Shown: one piece after another, positions 25,427-34,170 of the stretch
Numbering within the stretch: the stretch's first letter is position 1
Layout of the letters: each line of letters starts with the position of its first letter
DNA from: Arthrobacter sp. Marseille-P9274
Lineage (GTDB): Bacteria > Actinomycetota > Actinomycetes > Actinomycetales > Micrococcaceae
NCBI RefSeq assembly: GCF_946892675.1
Contig: NZ_CAMPOV010000002.1
Coordinates: forward strand, 744,001 to 808,000
Direction of reading: 5' to 3'
DNA length: 64,000 bases
Made by a program: the position numbers and the translations under genes
The notes under the pieces: generated by a model
What the model was told of the DNA's origin: nothing
What the model saw: only the letters and a program-made list of their open reading frames with translations
Databases searched by the model: none

Positions 25427-26245
25427 TCAGTCCTCCGGCACGCAGCGGTTGCGCAGTTCACCGATCCCCTCGACGCGCGTGACCAGTTCGGCCCCGGCCG
25501 GAATCCATTCCCGCGGCTTGCGCGCCAGGCCGACGCCGGCCGGCGTTCCGGTGGCGATCAGGTCACCCGGCTCCAGGGTCATGAACTGGCTGATGTAGGA
25601 GACCAGCGTGGCGCAGGAGAAGATCAGGTCCGCCGTGGTGCCCGACTGCTTCTGCACGCCGTCGAGCTCGCATTCGACCGCCAGTCCCTTCTCCGGGTCC
25701 AGTTCGTCCGCGGTGACGACGACGGGGCCCACCGGCGTCATCCGGTCCCAGTTCTTGCCCTGGAACCACTCGGACGTCCGGCCCTGCCAGTCGCGGACGG
25801 AGACGTCGTTCATTACGGTGTAGCCGGCGATGGCGTCCTTCGCCGCGGCCTCGTCCGCCTTGCGCACGGTTTGCCCGATGACGACGGCCAGCTCGGCTTC
25901 CCAGTCGATCTTGCTGCTGGCCTGCGGCATGACGACGTCGTCCGCCGGGCCCACCAGCGAGTTGTGGAACTTGGTGAAGATGGTCGGGTACTTCGGCACG
26001 TCCTGCCCGACCTCTTCGGCATGCGCATAGTAGTTCAGCCCGGCGCAGAGGATCTTGCCCGGCCGCAGGATGGGCGTTGCCAGCTCTTCGGCGTCGGGCT
26101 CCGGTCCCGGCTCCCCCGCCAGCGTCCGCCAGTCGCCGCGGGCCAGCAGCTCGCCCACGTCCTTGACGGGGAGATAGGCAGTGCCGGCCTCGTCCTGCCG
26201 GAAAGCCTGCGTGCTCCCGTCCCGCCGCACCGTACCCAGACGCAT
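25427..26245 (-). CDS. Fumarylacetoacetate hydrolase family protein
   Basis: A 272-residue FAH-family enzyme: ILCAGLNYYAHAEEVG, metal-binding acids in KIDWEAELAVVIG, GYTVMNDVSVRDWQ, and ATGTPAGVGLARKP. Members hydrolyse or decarboxylate beta-diketo acids in aromatic degradation, or are oxaloacetate decarboxylases/acylpyruvases. The exact substrate is not clear from context. AGGAGG five bases before the ATG fixes the start. Confidence 0.92.
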   Translation of the reverse strand: MRLGTVRRDGSTQAFRQDEAGTAYLPVKDVGELLARGDWRTLAGEPGPEPDAEELATPILRPGKILCAGLNYYAHAEEVGQDVPKYPTIFTKFHNSLVGPADDVVMPQASSKIDWEAELAVVIGQTVRKADEAAAKDAIAGYTVMNDVSVRDWQGRTSEWFQGKNWDRMTPVGPVVVTADELDPEKGLAVECELDGVQKQSGTTADLIFSCATLVSYISQFMTLEPGDLIATGTPAGVGLARKPREWIPAGAELVTRVEGIGELRNRCVPED

Positions 26246-26452
26246 CCGGTCCTCCTGTCCGCGGCCCAGGCGCCGCCGTCGTTGTTTGTCCGTTGTCGCT
26301 GATGGCGGGGATAACCCGCCCCTGTGGCAGACTACCCGCTCGCCTGGTGCGTGCCGGGCCAAAAGTCACGGTGAGGTGTTGACCTGCGGACATTCCGGCG
26401 CGCTTCATTGATACAACCGCAAAAACGGTCTGGACCATCCTGGGAGCGCGTT

Positions 26453-27187
26453 ATGCATCCTGCTGTCATAGACCCCAACTCGACCGACATCGCGCCGGTG
26501 GCCTTCCACCCGGTGCTGTGGGTGGCGGCGGCCTGCGTATTCGCCGTCATCATCCTGCAATCGGTGATCTACCTCAGTGCCATCCGCAAGGCCGGCGCGG
26601 CGGCCCACCTGACCGATCAGCAGGTGGGCCGCGCCGTCCGTGCGGGCGCCGTGGCGGCCATCGGCCCCTCGCTGGCCGTCGCGCTGGTGGCGGTCTCCCT
26701 CCTGCCGCTGTTCGGCACGCCGGCCGTCCTGACCCGCATCGGCCTGGTGGGATCGGCCGCCTTCGATGTCGCGGCCGCGGGCCTCGCGGCGGGAACCCAG
26801 GGCGCCGAGCTCGGCGGTCCGACCTACACGCAGAAGGTCTTCGCCATCGGGTTCGCCGCGATGACGCTCGGCGGGCTCATGTGGATGGTCGCGGCGCTCG
26901 TCCTCACCCCGATCCTGTCCAGGGGCGACAAGGCGCTGCGCAAGGTCAATCCGGCGGTCATGACCGTCGTGCCCGCCGCGGCCCTGCTCGCGGCGTTCTT
27001 CACGCTCGCCTTCGCCGAGACGGTCAAGTCGCCCGTCCATCTGGTGACCCTGCTCGTCTCGGCGGCCGTGATGGGCCTCTGCCTGCTCGGGGCCAGATAC
27101 CTCAAGAAGTCATGGCTGCACGAGTGGGGGCTCGGGATCGCGATCGTCGTGGCCCTGGCCGTCGCCTATTTCATGACCGCCAAGTAG
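26453..27187 (+). CDS. DUF5058 family multi-pass membrane protein
   Basis: A 244-residue protein with about six membrane helices. The N-terminus HPVLWVAAACVFAVIILQSV and the motif FDVAAAGLAAGTQGAELGGP fit DUF5058. It is followed 16 bp later by a second membrane protein. The two are likely subunits of one transporter; no substrate is known. GGGAG precedes the ATG. It diverges from the fumarylacetoacetase-family gene. Confidence 0.82.
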   Translation: MHPAVIDPNSTDIAPVAFHPVLWVAAACVFAVIILQSVIYLSAIRKAGAAAHLTDQQVGRAVRAGAVAAIGPSLAVALVAVSLLPLFGTPAVLTRIGLVGSAAFDVAAAGLAAGTQGAELGGPTYTQKVFAIGFAAMTLGGLMWMVAALVLTPILSRGDKALRKVNPAVMTVVPAAALLAAFFTLAFAETVKSPVHLVTLLVSAAVMGLCLLGARYLKKSWLHEWGLGIAIVVALAVAYFMTAK

Positions 27188-27203
27188 GAGGCCAGGAGAC
27201 CAC

Positions 27204-27935
27204 ATGTCCTCGCAGACCGGCAACGCACAGCTCACAGGGCTGGCCCAGTTCGACCGCACCACGTCCATCTGGGGCCCCATCACCCTGGCACTCGGCTTCC
27301 TCGTCTCGCTCGCCGCCGCCCTCTTTGTCGCCTTCGGGACCGGGCTGGGAATCACCGGCGCGGAGTTGTGGAAAGCCGTCGGCCTCGTCATCGTCACCTT
27401 CGGTGTCATCGCGGTCGTCGAGCCGATTGCCTACTATCCGATCCTCGGGCGCTCGGCGATGTACCAGGCGTTCATGATCGGCAATATCGCGAACAAGCTG
27501 CTCCCGGCGGCCCTCATCGCCCAGACCGACCTGGGCGAGAAACCCGGAACGCGCCGCGCCGAGCTCATCTCGGGCGCCGCGATCATCGGCGCGGCGTTCA
27601 TCCACCTCATCACGCTCGTGGTCCTCGTTGGCGTCCTCGGCACGTTGCTCCTTGGAGCGCTCCCGCCGGACCTCGTCGCCGTCGCGCGGCTCTACATCCT
27701 GCCGGCGGTGTTCGGTGCCGTCACGGTCCAGGCCGTCGTCACGATGAAGAACGCGCGCATCACGATCATTGCCGCCGTCATCGCGGCGGCCCTCGTGTTC
27801 GTCGTCGTCCCGCTGGTCCCGGCCCTTGCGAACGCGGCCACCGCCATGGCCGTCGTCGTCTCGATCATCGCCGCGTGGTTCCTCCGCAAGCGCACGGATG
27901 GTCCGCCCGCGGCACCGCAGTCCATCGGCCACTGA
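27204..27935 (+). CDS. Multi-pass membrane protein, partner of the DUF5058 protein
   Basis: A 243-residue protein with about six helices. FDRTTSIWGPITLALGFLVS and EPIAYYPILGRSAMYQAFMI are the distinctive parts, and the latter looks like a re-entrant or substrate loop. It starts 16 bp after the DUF5058 gene and probably forms a hetero-oligomeric carrier with it. Reading continues in frame after its TGA for 27 more sense codons (see next entry). Confidence 0.78.
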   Translation: MSSQTGNAQLTGLAQFDRTTSIWGPITLALGFLVSLAAALFVAFGTGLGITGAELWKAVGLVIVTFGVIAVVEPIAYYPILGRSAMYQAFMIGNIANKLLPAALIAQTDLGEKPGTRRAELISGAAIIGAAFIHLITLVVLVGVLGTLLLGALPPDLVAVARLYILPAVFGAVTVQAVVTMKNARITIIAAVIAAALVFVVVPLVPALANAATAMAVVVSIIAAWFLRKRTDGPPAAPQSIGH

Positions 27936-27941
27936 CCTTCC

Positions 27942-28019
27942 AAGTACGTGCCGCTCACCGACGCCGAGGCGAACATGCGCGACGGCACACTCACCGCGCC
28001 GCAGCCGGTGGCGGGTTGA
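27942..28019 (+). pseudogene. In-frame C-terminal remnant after the membrane protein stop
   Basis: Directly after the TGA at 27933-27935, the same frame reads PSKYVPLTDAEANMRDGTL and on to TAPQPVAG before a TGA at 28017-28019. The composition is protein-like and has no start codon or ribosome binding site of its own. It is probably the tail of a third operon gene lost by deletion; stop read-through of the preceding gene is the alternative. Confidence 0.5.
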
Positions 28020-28041
28020 CCGCGTCGGCTGGTGGAAGGCG

Positions 28042-29487
28042 CTACGGCTTCAGCGACGGCATCGGGAGGCCGAAGACGTCCTTCAGCGCCAGCCGGGCGG
28101 CGTGGTAGCCGGCCATGCCGTGCACTCCCGGGCCCGGCGGAGTGGCGGCGGAGCAGAGGTAGACGCCGCCGAGCGGGGTCTTCCACGGCTTGGTCCCGGG
28201 GACGGGACGCGCCAGCAGCTGGCGGATGTTGACGGCGCCGGTGCCGAAGTCGCCGCCCACGTAGTTGGGGTTGTAGGCCTGGTAGTCCATGGCGCTCATC
28301 CCGCGGGAGGCAATTACGACGTCGGAGAAGCCGGGGGCTGCTTCCTCCAGTTGCGCGGTGATCACCCCGGTCATGTCCAGCGTGGAACCCTGCGGGACGT
28401 GGCAGTAGGCCCACAGGATGTGCCGTCCGGCCGGGGCGCGGGTGGAATCGAAGACGCTGGGCTGGGAGACGAGCACGAAGGGCTTGGCGGCATGCCGGCC
28501 GCGGGCGATCTCGTGCTCCGAGGCCGCCACCTCGTAGCGCGTGCCGCCTAGGTGCACCGTGCCGGCGCGGGCGAGGTCGGGCTCGGCCCACGGCACCGGT
28601 TCCGACAGGATGAAGTCCACCTTCGCGGCCCCGGGCCCGTACCGGTAGGCACCCAGGGCTGCGGCGTAGCTCCGGGGCAGGCGGCCGCCGGCCAGCCGGA
28701 GCAATTCCTGCGGTGCGGTGTCCAGCAGGATGGCGTCCGCGTCGGTCAGGTCGGCCAGCGAGTCCACCCGGTGCCCGGTGACGATGCGGCCGCCGTGCGC
28801 GGCAACGTCCTGCACCATCGCGTCGATGATCGCCTGCGAACCGCCGACCGGGAGCGGGTAGCCGACGGCGTGGGCAAGGGACCCGAGCATCAGTCCGGCG
28901 CCTGCCGCGACCGGACGCTGCACACCGCCCGGAGTGTGGGCGGCCACCCCGGACAGCAGGGCCGGAGCGAAGTATTCCTTGAAACGCATATCCCACCACG
29001 GGCTGCCCTGTTCCAAGGTGCCCAGTCCGTAGCGCAGGGCCGAGAGGGGATGATGCGGCACGCGCAGCAGCTGGTTCATGGTCAGGTCCAGCAGTTCGGC
29101 GGAATGGCGGGCCAGCGGTTCCATCAGCGCCCGGTAGGCGGGGCCGTCAATGCCGAGCCGCCCGGCCGTCCGTTCCACGTCTTGGTATGCGAATGCGACA
29201 TGGTCCGGTCGGACGACGTGGGCATAGGCGATCTCGGGGTGGATCATGTCGACCCGGTCCGCCAGTCCGAAGTCGCGGAAGAAGGGCGCCGCCACCGCCA
29301 TTGGATGCACGGCGGAGCATACGTCATGCCGGTGCCCCGGCTCGATGAGTTCCAAGGTCCGGGCGCCGCCGCCGGCAGTGGAGGCAGCCTCGTAGACGCT
29401 GACATCCAACCCGGCTCTGGCCATGATTACCGCAGCGGCCAAACCGTTGGGGCCGGCCCCAACCACTGCTACCTGTCCGCGTGCCAT
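28042..29487 (-). CDS. FAD-dependent phytoene-desaturase-like oxidoreductase
   Basis: A 481-residue flavoprotein. The FAD dinucleotide-binding motif AVVGAGPNGLAAAVIMARAG is at residues 8-27, followed by VYEAASTAGGGART. The C-terminal NPNYVGGDFGTGAVNIRQLL and LCSAATPPGPGVHGMAGY match the CrtI/PYROXD2-like group. The substrate is unknown and no carotenoid genes are near. Its ATG overlaps the stop of the upstream mannosyltransferase-like gene (TGATG), so the two are coupled. Confidence 0.92.
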   Translation of the reverse strand: MARGQVAVVGAGPNGLAAAVIMARAGLDVSVYEAASTAGGGARTLELIEPGHRHDVCSAVHPMAVAAPFFRDFGLADRVDMIHPEIAYAHVVRPDHVAFAYQDVERTAGRLGIDGPAYRALMEPLARHSAELLDLTMNQLLRVPHHPLSALRYGLGTLEQGSPWWDMRFKEYFAPALLSGVAAHTPGGVQRPVAAGAGLMLGSLAHAVGYPLPVGGSQAIIDAMVQDVAAHGGRIVTGHRVDSLADLTDADAILLDTAPQELLRLAGGRLPRSYAAALGAYRYGPGAAKVDFILSEPVPWAEPDLARAGTVHLGGTRYEVAASEHEIARGRHAAKPFVLVSQPSVFDSTRAPAGRHILWAYCHVPQGSTLDMTGVITAQLEEAAPGFSDVVIASRGMSAMDYQAYNPNYVGGDFGTGAVNIRQLLARPVPGTKPWKTPLGGVYLCSAATPPGPGVHGMAGYHAARLALKDVFGLPMPSLKP

Positions 29488-30950
29488 CAGTCCCGCCTTC
29501 CCTCCGCCGCGCTGGCTATCGGCTGTGCGCGATAGCGCCAGTCCAACACAAACCTGTCCGGAGCGTTGTCGAACGGCCCGCCCTGGGGGTCATCAACGTC
29601 CAGCCTCCGCACCACGTCATGCTCCGGATGGAGCATGGAGCGCACCACCCGGAACATCAGATATGCCGTGGCAGCAATATGTCCCAGGACGGCAAGGACG
29701 TAGTAGGGAGTGTCGATGTTGTGCTGCGGCTCCCCGCCACTGGTGATCCGGCCAAGGTACATCCAGATGGCCCACCAGTGCAGCACTTCGAAGAACTGCC
29801 AGAGAAGGAAGTCGCGCCAGCGCGGATGCGCCAGCGCGGCGAGGGGAACCAGCCAGACCACGAACTGCGGCGAATAGACCTTGTTGGTCAGCACGAACGC
29901 GGCCACGACCAAGAAGATAATGCCGGCCAGCCGGGGCCGCCGCGGGGCGGACAGGACCAGCACCGCGATGGCCAGGCAGGCCGCCAGGAACAGCAGGAGC
30001 GAGAGCGTGTTGGCCGGACCCGGCCCCAGTTGAGGCAGCCCGCCGCCCTCGGCCGTGACGTTGTAGGCGTACCAGAGAGAGGAATAACCGGCCTCGCGGT
30101 CCCGGGTGTAGCCGAGGAAGTGCGCCCAGGACTCGAAGCCGGAGACCATGAAGGGGACGTTGACCAGCAGCCAGACTGCCGCGGCCGAACCTCCTGTCAC
30201 CAGCAGCGGCCGGAACCGGCCCGTGCGTATCGCCAGGAGGAGGATGGCGCCAAGCATCAGCACCGGGTAGACCTTGAGGGCGGCTCCGAGTCCGATCAGT
30301 ACGCCGGCAGCCACCAGCCGCCCGCGCGCGAAAGAGAGCATGGCCAGAGCCAGCACCATTGCCGGCCAGAGGTCCCAGTTGACGGTGCCTGCCAGCACGA
30401 TGCCCGGGGCCACCGCGACCATGGCCGCATCCCAAGGCCGCCGATGGCACATCCGCGCCGTGGCTATAACCGTGATGATCCAGACCACCGCCGCCAGGGT
30501 GGCATTGACGTCGAAGTAGGCCAGGGTGCGCTCCGGCGACGCCCCGGCGCCCGGCACCAGCAAAGCCGTCGCCCCGGCCAGCAGGCCCATCAGTACCGGG
30601 TATTCGAAGGAACTCCCCGGGGTGAGGAACGGCAGCACGCCGTCGGCCAGGCCACGGGATTCGAACAGGACCGGCCAGTCCGAATAGCAGCCCATGTAGA
30701 AATAGTCGGGCAGCGCCCAGCCGGCCACCCGGCACGGCGTCTTGGCCAGCACCGACAGCAGCGCGGCCAGCGTCGTCAGCAGGATCAGCACTCGCTCCAC
30801 GGTGAAGAAGCCGGGCCGGACGATCCCGGGTGCGGTGCGGCGCCCCAGCGGGCCGCCGACGAATTCCGTGAACCGCCTCAGCAGCGGGTCATTGCGGCTG
30901 GGCACCACGATGCGCAGCGGGAGTCGACGGCGGGAGGAGGGCCCGGGCAT
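29487..30950 (-). CDS. GT87-type polyprenol-phosphate-dependent glycosyltransferase
   Basis: A 487-residue membrane protein with 10-12 helices and the GT-C pattern: an extracytoplasmic acidic loop YFYMGCYSDWPVLFESRGLA after helix 1, SFEYPVLMGLLAGATAL, and NWDLWPAMVLALAML. GT87 enzymes add mannose from polyprenyl phosphate to lipid-linked glycans outside the membrane. It is divergent from the nonulosonic-acid operon and coupled to the FAD oxidoreductase. Confidence 0.87.
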   Translation of the reverse strand: MPGPSSRRRLPLRIVVPSRNDPLLRRFTEFVGGPLGRRTAPGIVRPGFFTVERVLILLTTLAALLSVLAKTPCRVAGWALPDYFYMGCYSDWPVLFESRGLADGVLPFLTPGSSFEYPVLMGLLAGATALLVPGAGASPERTLAYFDVNATLAAVVWIITVIATARMCHRRPWDAAMVAVAPGIVLAGTVNWDLWPAMVLALAMLSFARGRLVAAGVLIGLGAALKVYPVLMLGAILLLAIRTGRFRPLLVTGGSAAAVWLLVNVPFMVSGFESWAHFLGYTRDREAGYSSLWYAYNVTAEGGGLPQLGPGPANTLSLLLFLAACLAIAVLVLSAPRRPRLAGIIFLVVAAFVLTNKVYSPQFVVWLVPLAALAHPRWRDFLLWQFFEVLHWWAIWMYLGRITSGGEPQHNIDTPYYVLAVLGHIAATAYLMFRVVRSMLHPEHDVVRRLDVDDPQGGPFDNAPDRFVLDWRYRAQPIASAAEGRRD

Positions 30951-31001
30951 GGCACCAACACTACTGGCGGCGCGTGGTTATCGCCGCAGGTTAACAAAAC
31001 G

Positions 31002-31033
31002 TTGACTGGCGGCCACCTTCCCGTAACCGCCAG
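31002..31033 (+). promoter_or_regulatory. Candidate promoter/operator of the nonulosonic-acid operon
   Basis: TTGACT (31002-31007) and TAACCG (31024-31029), 16 bp apart, are a plausible -35/-10 pair. Overlapping them is an inverted repeat CTGGCGG (31006-31012)/CCGCCAG (31027-31033), and a third CTGGCGG lies at 30964-30970. The site is 40 bp before the first gene. Regulator unknown. Confidence 0.4.
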
Positions 31034-31072
31034 CACACCGTCCGGCCATTGAAGCTCCCTACGGTTGACCCA

Positions 31073-32263
31073 ATGAGCAATACCCACCCCCACCAAGTAC
31101 TGGTGGTGATCCCCGCCCGCGGCGGTTCGAAGGGGATCCCCTTCAAGAACCTCAAACCCGTTGCAGGACGCTCCCTGGTAGCCCGCGCCGTCGAGGCCGC
31201 ACGGAACGCCGCCCGGGTGACGGACGTCGTCGTCAGCACCGATTCGCCGGATATCCGGTTCGAGGCCGAGCGCTTCGGCGCCCGCGTCATCGAACGCCCC
31301 GCGGAACTCTCGGGCGACACCGCCACCAGCGAGTCGGCCGTGCTGCATGCCCTGGCGAACACCGGCACGCGGCCTGAGGTCACGGTACTCATGCAGTGCA
31401 CCTCGCCGTTCATCGATTCTGCGGATCTGGACGCGGCTATCGCCTCCGTGCTCGGCGGTGCGGACGTTGCGTTCTCCGTCGCAGAGAACCACAACTTCCT
31501 CTGGGCCAGGGACGCCGGCGGCACCGTCACCGCAGTCGGCCACAGCGCCGATTTCCGCCCCCGCCGCCAGGACCGCGAGCCGCAATACCGCGAGACCGGG
31601 GCCTTCTACGCGATGCGCACCGAGGGCTTCCTGGCCCGCGGGCACCGCTTCTTCGGCCGCCTCGAGTTCCAGATCGTGCCGGCGGAGCACGCCATCGAGA
31701 TCGATTCGATCGAGGACCTGGAGATCGTCCGGGCGATGGATTCGCGTCCGGAGTCCACCGGAATCGACGTGGATGCGCTCGTCATGGACTTCGACGGGGT
31801 GCACACCGATGACCATGCCTTGGTCAACTTCCAAGGCGAAGAATTCGTCCGGGTCAGCCGCTCGGACGGAATGGGGGTGGCCCGGCTGCGCCGCGCCGGA
31901 ATCCCCCAGCTGATCCTCTCCACCGAAACCAATCCGGTGGTGACCGCCCGGGCGAACAAGCTCGGCGTCGACGTCGTCCAGGACGTCTCGGACAAGGCCG
32001 CCGCGGTGACCGAATGGATCACCGCGAACGGGCTTGATCCAGAACGCGTTGCCTTCGTGGGCAATGACGTGAATGACCTGCCTGCCATGGGCCGGGTCGG
32101 TTGGCCAGTGGCCGTGGCGGATGCCCGGCCTGAGGTCAAGGCTGCAGCGCGCATTGTGCTGCAGCACAACGGCGGCGAAGGCGCAGTGCGCGAAATCTGC
32201 GAACGCGTCCTGGCCGCACAACCGGCAGCCCAACCGGCAGCCACAGCAATTCAATCCCGATGA
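31073..32263 (+). CDS. neuA: CMP-nonulosonate cytidylyltransferase fused to a KdsC-like HAD phosphatase
   Basis: A 396-residue two-domain enzyme. Residues 9-228 are a CMP-sugar synthetase (VVIPARGGSKGIPFKNLKPV with the P-loop-like RGGSKGIPFKN; STDSPDI; QCTSPF; TGAFYAM). Residues 233-396 are a HAD phosphatase of the KDO-8-phosphate type, with D239 and D241 in DFDGV, S283/T284, K308 and D332/D335 in GNDVND, all present. It should activate a nonulosonic acid with CTP and can also remove a 9-phosphate. Mammalian CMAS has the same fusion. It heads a six-gene operon; the next gene overlaps or nearly abuts its stop. Confidence 0.92.
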   Translation: MSNTHPHQVLVVIPARGGSKGIPFKNLKPVAGRSLVARAVEAARNAARVTDVVVSTDSPDIRFEAERFGARVIERPAELSGDTATSESAVLHALANTGTRPEVTVLMQCTSPFIDSADLDAAIASVLGGADVAFSVAENHNFLWARDAGGTVTAVGHSADFRPRRQDREPQYRETGAFYAMRTEGFLARGHRFFGRLEFQIVPAEHAIEIDSIEDLEIVRAMDSRPESTGIDVDALVMDFDGVHTDDHALVNFQGEEFVRVSRSDGMGVARLRRAGIPQLILSTETNPVVTARANKLGVDVVQDVSDKAAAVTEWITANGLDPERVAFVGNDVNDLPAMGRVGWPVAVADARPEVKAAARIVLQHNGGEGAVREICERVLAAQPAAQPAATAIQSR

Positions 32264-32280
32264 CAGAAAGAGCTTCGCTG

Positions 32281-33186
32281 ATGACCACCGAAACCACCGC
32301 CCCCGCCGGAGCCCCGGCCCCCGTAGCCATCGGCGACGTCCAGGTCGGCGCCGGCCAGCCCGTCTACGTGATTGGCGAGATCGGCATTAACCACAACGGC
32401 GACATCGAAATCGCCAAGCAGCTGATCGACGTTGCTGCCGCCGCCGGCGCCAACGCCGTGAAGTTCCAGAAGCGCACCCCGGAAATCTCCACCCCGGTCG
32501 ACATGCGCGACAAGATGCGCTCCACCCCCTGGGGCGACATGACCTACCTGGACTACCGCTACCGCGTCGAGTTCGACATGCCGATCTACCAGAAGCTGAT
32601 CCAGCACGCGGCCGACAAGGGCCTGCACTGCTTCGCTTCGCCGTGGGACGTGCCCTCGGTCGCCTTCATGGAGGAAGCCGGCGCGCTGACCCACAAGGTC
32701 GCCTCCGCCTCCGTCACCGACATCGAGCTGCTGACCGCCCTGCGCGAGACCGGCAAGCCGATCATCCTCTCCACCGGCATGTCCACCATCGAGCAGATCG
32801 ATAAGGCCGTCGAGACCCTGGGCACCGACAACCTGATCCTGATGCACGCCACCTCCACCTACCCGCTGCCCCCGGAGGAGGCCAACCTGCGCATGATCAC
32901 CACGCTGCAGGAGCGTTACCAGGTTCCGGTCGGCTACTCGGGCCACGAGCGCGGCCTGCAGATCTCCCTGGCCGCCGTCGCACTCGGCGCCGTGACCGTG
33001 GAGCGCCACATCACTCTGGACCGCACCATGTGGGGCTCGGACCAGGCCTCCTCGCTCGAGCCCAAGGGCTTCGAGTCCCTGATCCGCGACATCCGCATCC
33101 TCGAAGACGCCATGGGCGACGGCGTCAAGAAGGTCTTCCCGGGCGAGCTGGCGCCGCTGTCCCGCCTGCGCCGGGTGGACGGCTAA
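32281..33186 (+). CDS. neuB: NeuB-type nonulosonic acid synthase without SAF domain
   Basis: A 301-residue TIM-barrel enzyme that condenses phosphoenolpyruvate with a hexosamine or mannose derivative. Signature parts are YVIGEIGINHNGDIEIAKQL, GANAVKFQKRTPE, FASPWDVPSVAFMEEAG, ILSTGMSTIEQID and VPVGYSGHERGLQISLAAVA. Typical NeuB proteins are about 340-350 residues with a C-terminal SAF (antifreeze-like) domain; here the chain ends right after the barrel (SRLRRVDG). ATG at 32281 is preferred over 32260, with GAAAGAG upstream. With no NeuC in the operon, mannose-6-phosphate is a likely substrate. Confidence 0.9.
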   Translation: MTTETTAPAGAPAPVAIGDVQVGAGQPVYVIGEIGINHNGDIEIAKQLIDVAAAAGANAVKFQKRTPEISTPVDMRDKMRSTPWGDMTYLDYRYRVEFDMPIYQKLIQHAADKGLHCFASPWDVPSVAFMEEAGALTHKVASASVTDIELLTALRETGKPIILSTGMSTIEQIDKAVETLGTDNLILMHATSTYPLPPEEANLRMITTLQERYQVPVGYSGHERGLQISLAAVALGAVTVERHITLDRTMWGSDQASSLEPKGFESLIRDIRILEDAMGDGVKKVFPGELAPLSRLRRVDG

Positions 33187-33195
33187 GTTAGCCCT

Positions 33196-34170
33196 ATGAA
33201 CCAGCCATTACTGAGCGTCATCGTTCCAGCGAAAGACCAGGCACCTTTCATCCGTGACTCGATGACCAGCCTGACGCGCCAGTTCGATGATCCCTCCGTA
33301 ATGGAAGTCATCGTCATCGACGATGGTTCAACCGACGGAACCGGGGAGCTGGCTGCCGCATTCGCCAGCCGGCTCCCCGGCCTGAAGATCCTCCGCAACG
33401 AGGCCGCGACCGGCGTCGCCTCCGCCCGTAACCGCGGGCTGGACGTCGCGGCCGGGCGCTTCATCACCTTCCTCGACCCTGATGACTGGTACGCCCCCGG
33501 GCACCTGTCCCGGATCACGGACGAGATCGCCGCGCTGGGCGTGGACTTCCTGCGGGTCGACCACGTGCGGCACACCGGCGGCGTGCGCACTGTCCACAAG
33601 GCGCCCCAGGCGCGCCGCGGGGTCAAGCTGGATCCGCGCAACGACATCGCGCCGCACAACCAGTCCACCATGGTGGACTACTGCTTCCCGCCGTTCGGAA
33701 TTTTCGACGGCGGACTCAAGGACGCGGGCATGCTCCACTTCCTGGACGGCCGGCACACCGCGGAGGACCGCCCGTGGGTCTGGCGGCTCCACCTCAAAGC
33801 CGCCTCCTACGCCGTCAGCAACCAGCTCGGCGCGTTCTACCGGCGCGGCGTCGCGAGCTCCCTGACCCAGGTCTTCGACCGCCGCCAGCTGGACTTCCTG
33901 CCCTGCTTCGCCGAGGTGTTCCGCCTCGTCGCGGAGGACCCCGAAGCCGCCCGCTTCTGGCCCAAGGCCGTCCGCCAGTTCCTTGCCATCGCCTGCCACC
34001 AGCTGGACCGCTCCGGCGACATGGACAAGCAGGTCGTGGCGGAACTCCACGCGGGCATCCGCGCCGCCCTCGCGGGCCTGCCGGACGAGGTGCGCGAGCA
34101 GGGCCTGGCCGGCCTGGACAACAAGCGACGCAAGTTGCTCAAACCTGTGCTCCGGAGAGCTGCCGCATGA
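33196..34170 (+). CDS. Family 2 glycosyltransferase
   Basis: A 324-residue GT2 enzyme: LSVIVPAKDQAPFIRDSMTS, VIVIDDGSTDGTGELAAAF, and the metal-binding DxD FLDPDDWYAP. The C-terminal 130 residues are helical and unlike standard GT2 acceptor domains. It likely adds a sugar in the Kdn-type polymer. It begins 9 bp after neuB and its stop overlaps the next ATG (ATGA). Confidence 0.92.
   Translation: MNQPLLSVIVPAKDQAPFIRDSMTSLTRQFDDPSVMEVIVIDDGSTDGTGELAAAFASRLPGLKILRNEAATGVASARNRGLDVAAGRFITFLDPDDWYAPGHLSRITDEIAALGVDFLRVDHVRHTGGVRTVHKAPQARRGVKLDPRNDIAPHNQSTMVDYCFPPFGIFDGGLKDAGMLHFLDGRHTAEDRPWVWRLHLKAASYAVSNQLGAFYRRGVASSLTQVFDRRQLDFLPCFAEVFRLVAEDPEAARFWPKAVRQFLAIACHQLDRSGDMDKQVVAELHAGIRAALAGLPDEVREQGLAGLDNKRRKLLKPVLRRAAA

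Noticed and set aside
26304-26320. GGCGGG/CCCGCC inverted repeat between the FAH and DUF5058 genes
   Set aside because: Only 6-bp GC arms; such repeats are expected by chance in this GC content.
31073-33186. Standard Neu5Ac pathway
   Set aside because: No NeuC epimerase, the synthase lacks SAF, and a phosphatase domain is fused; Kdn fits better. Not excluded without biochemistry.
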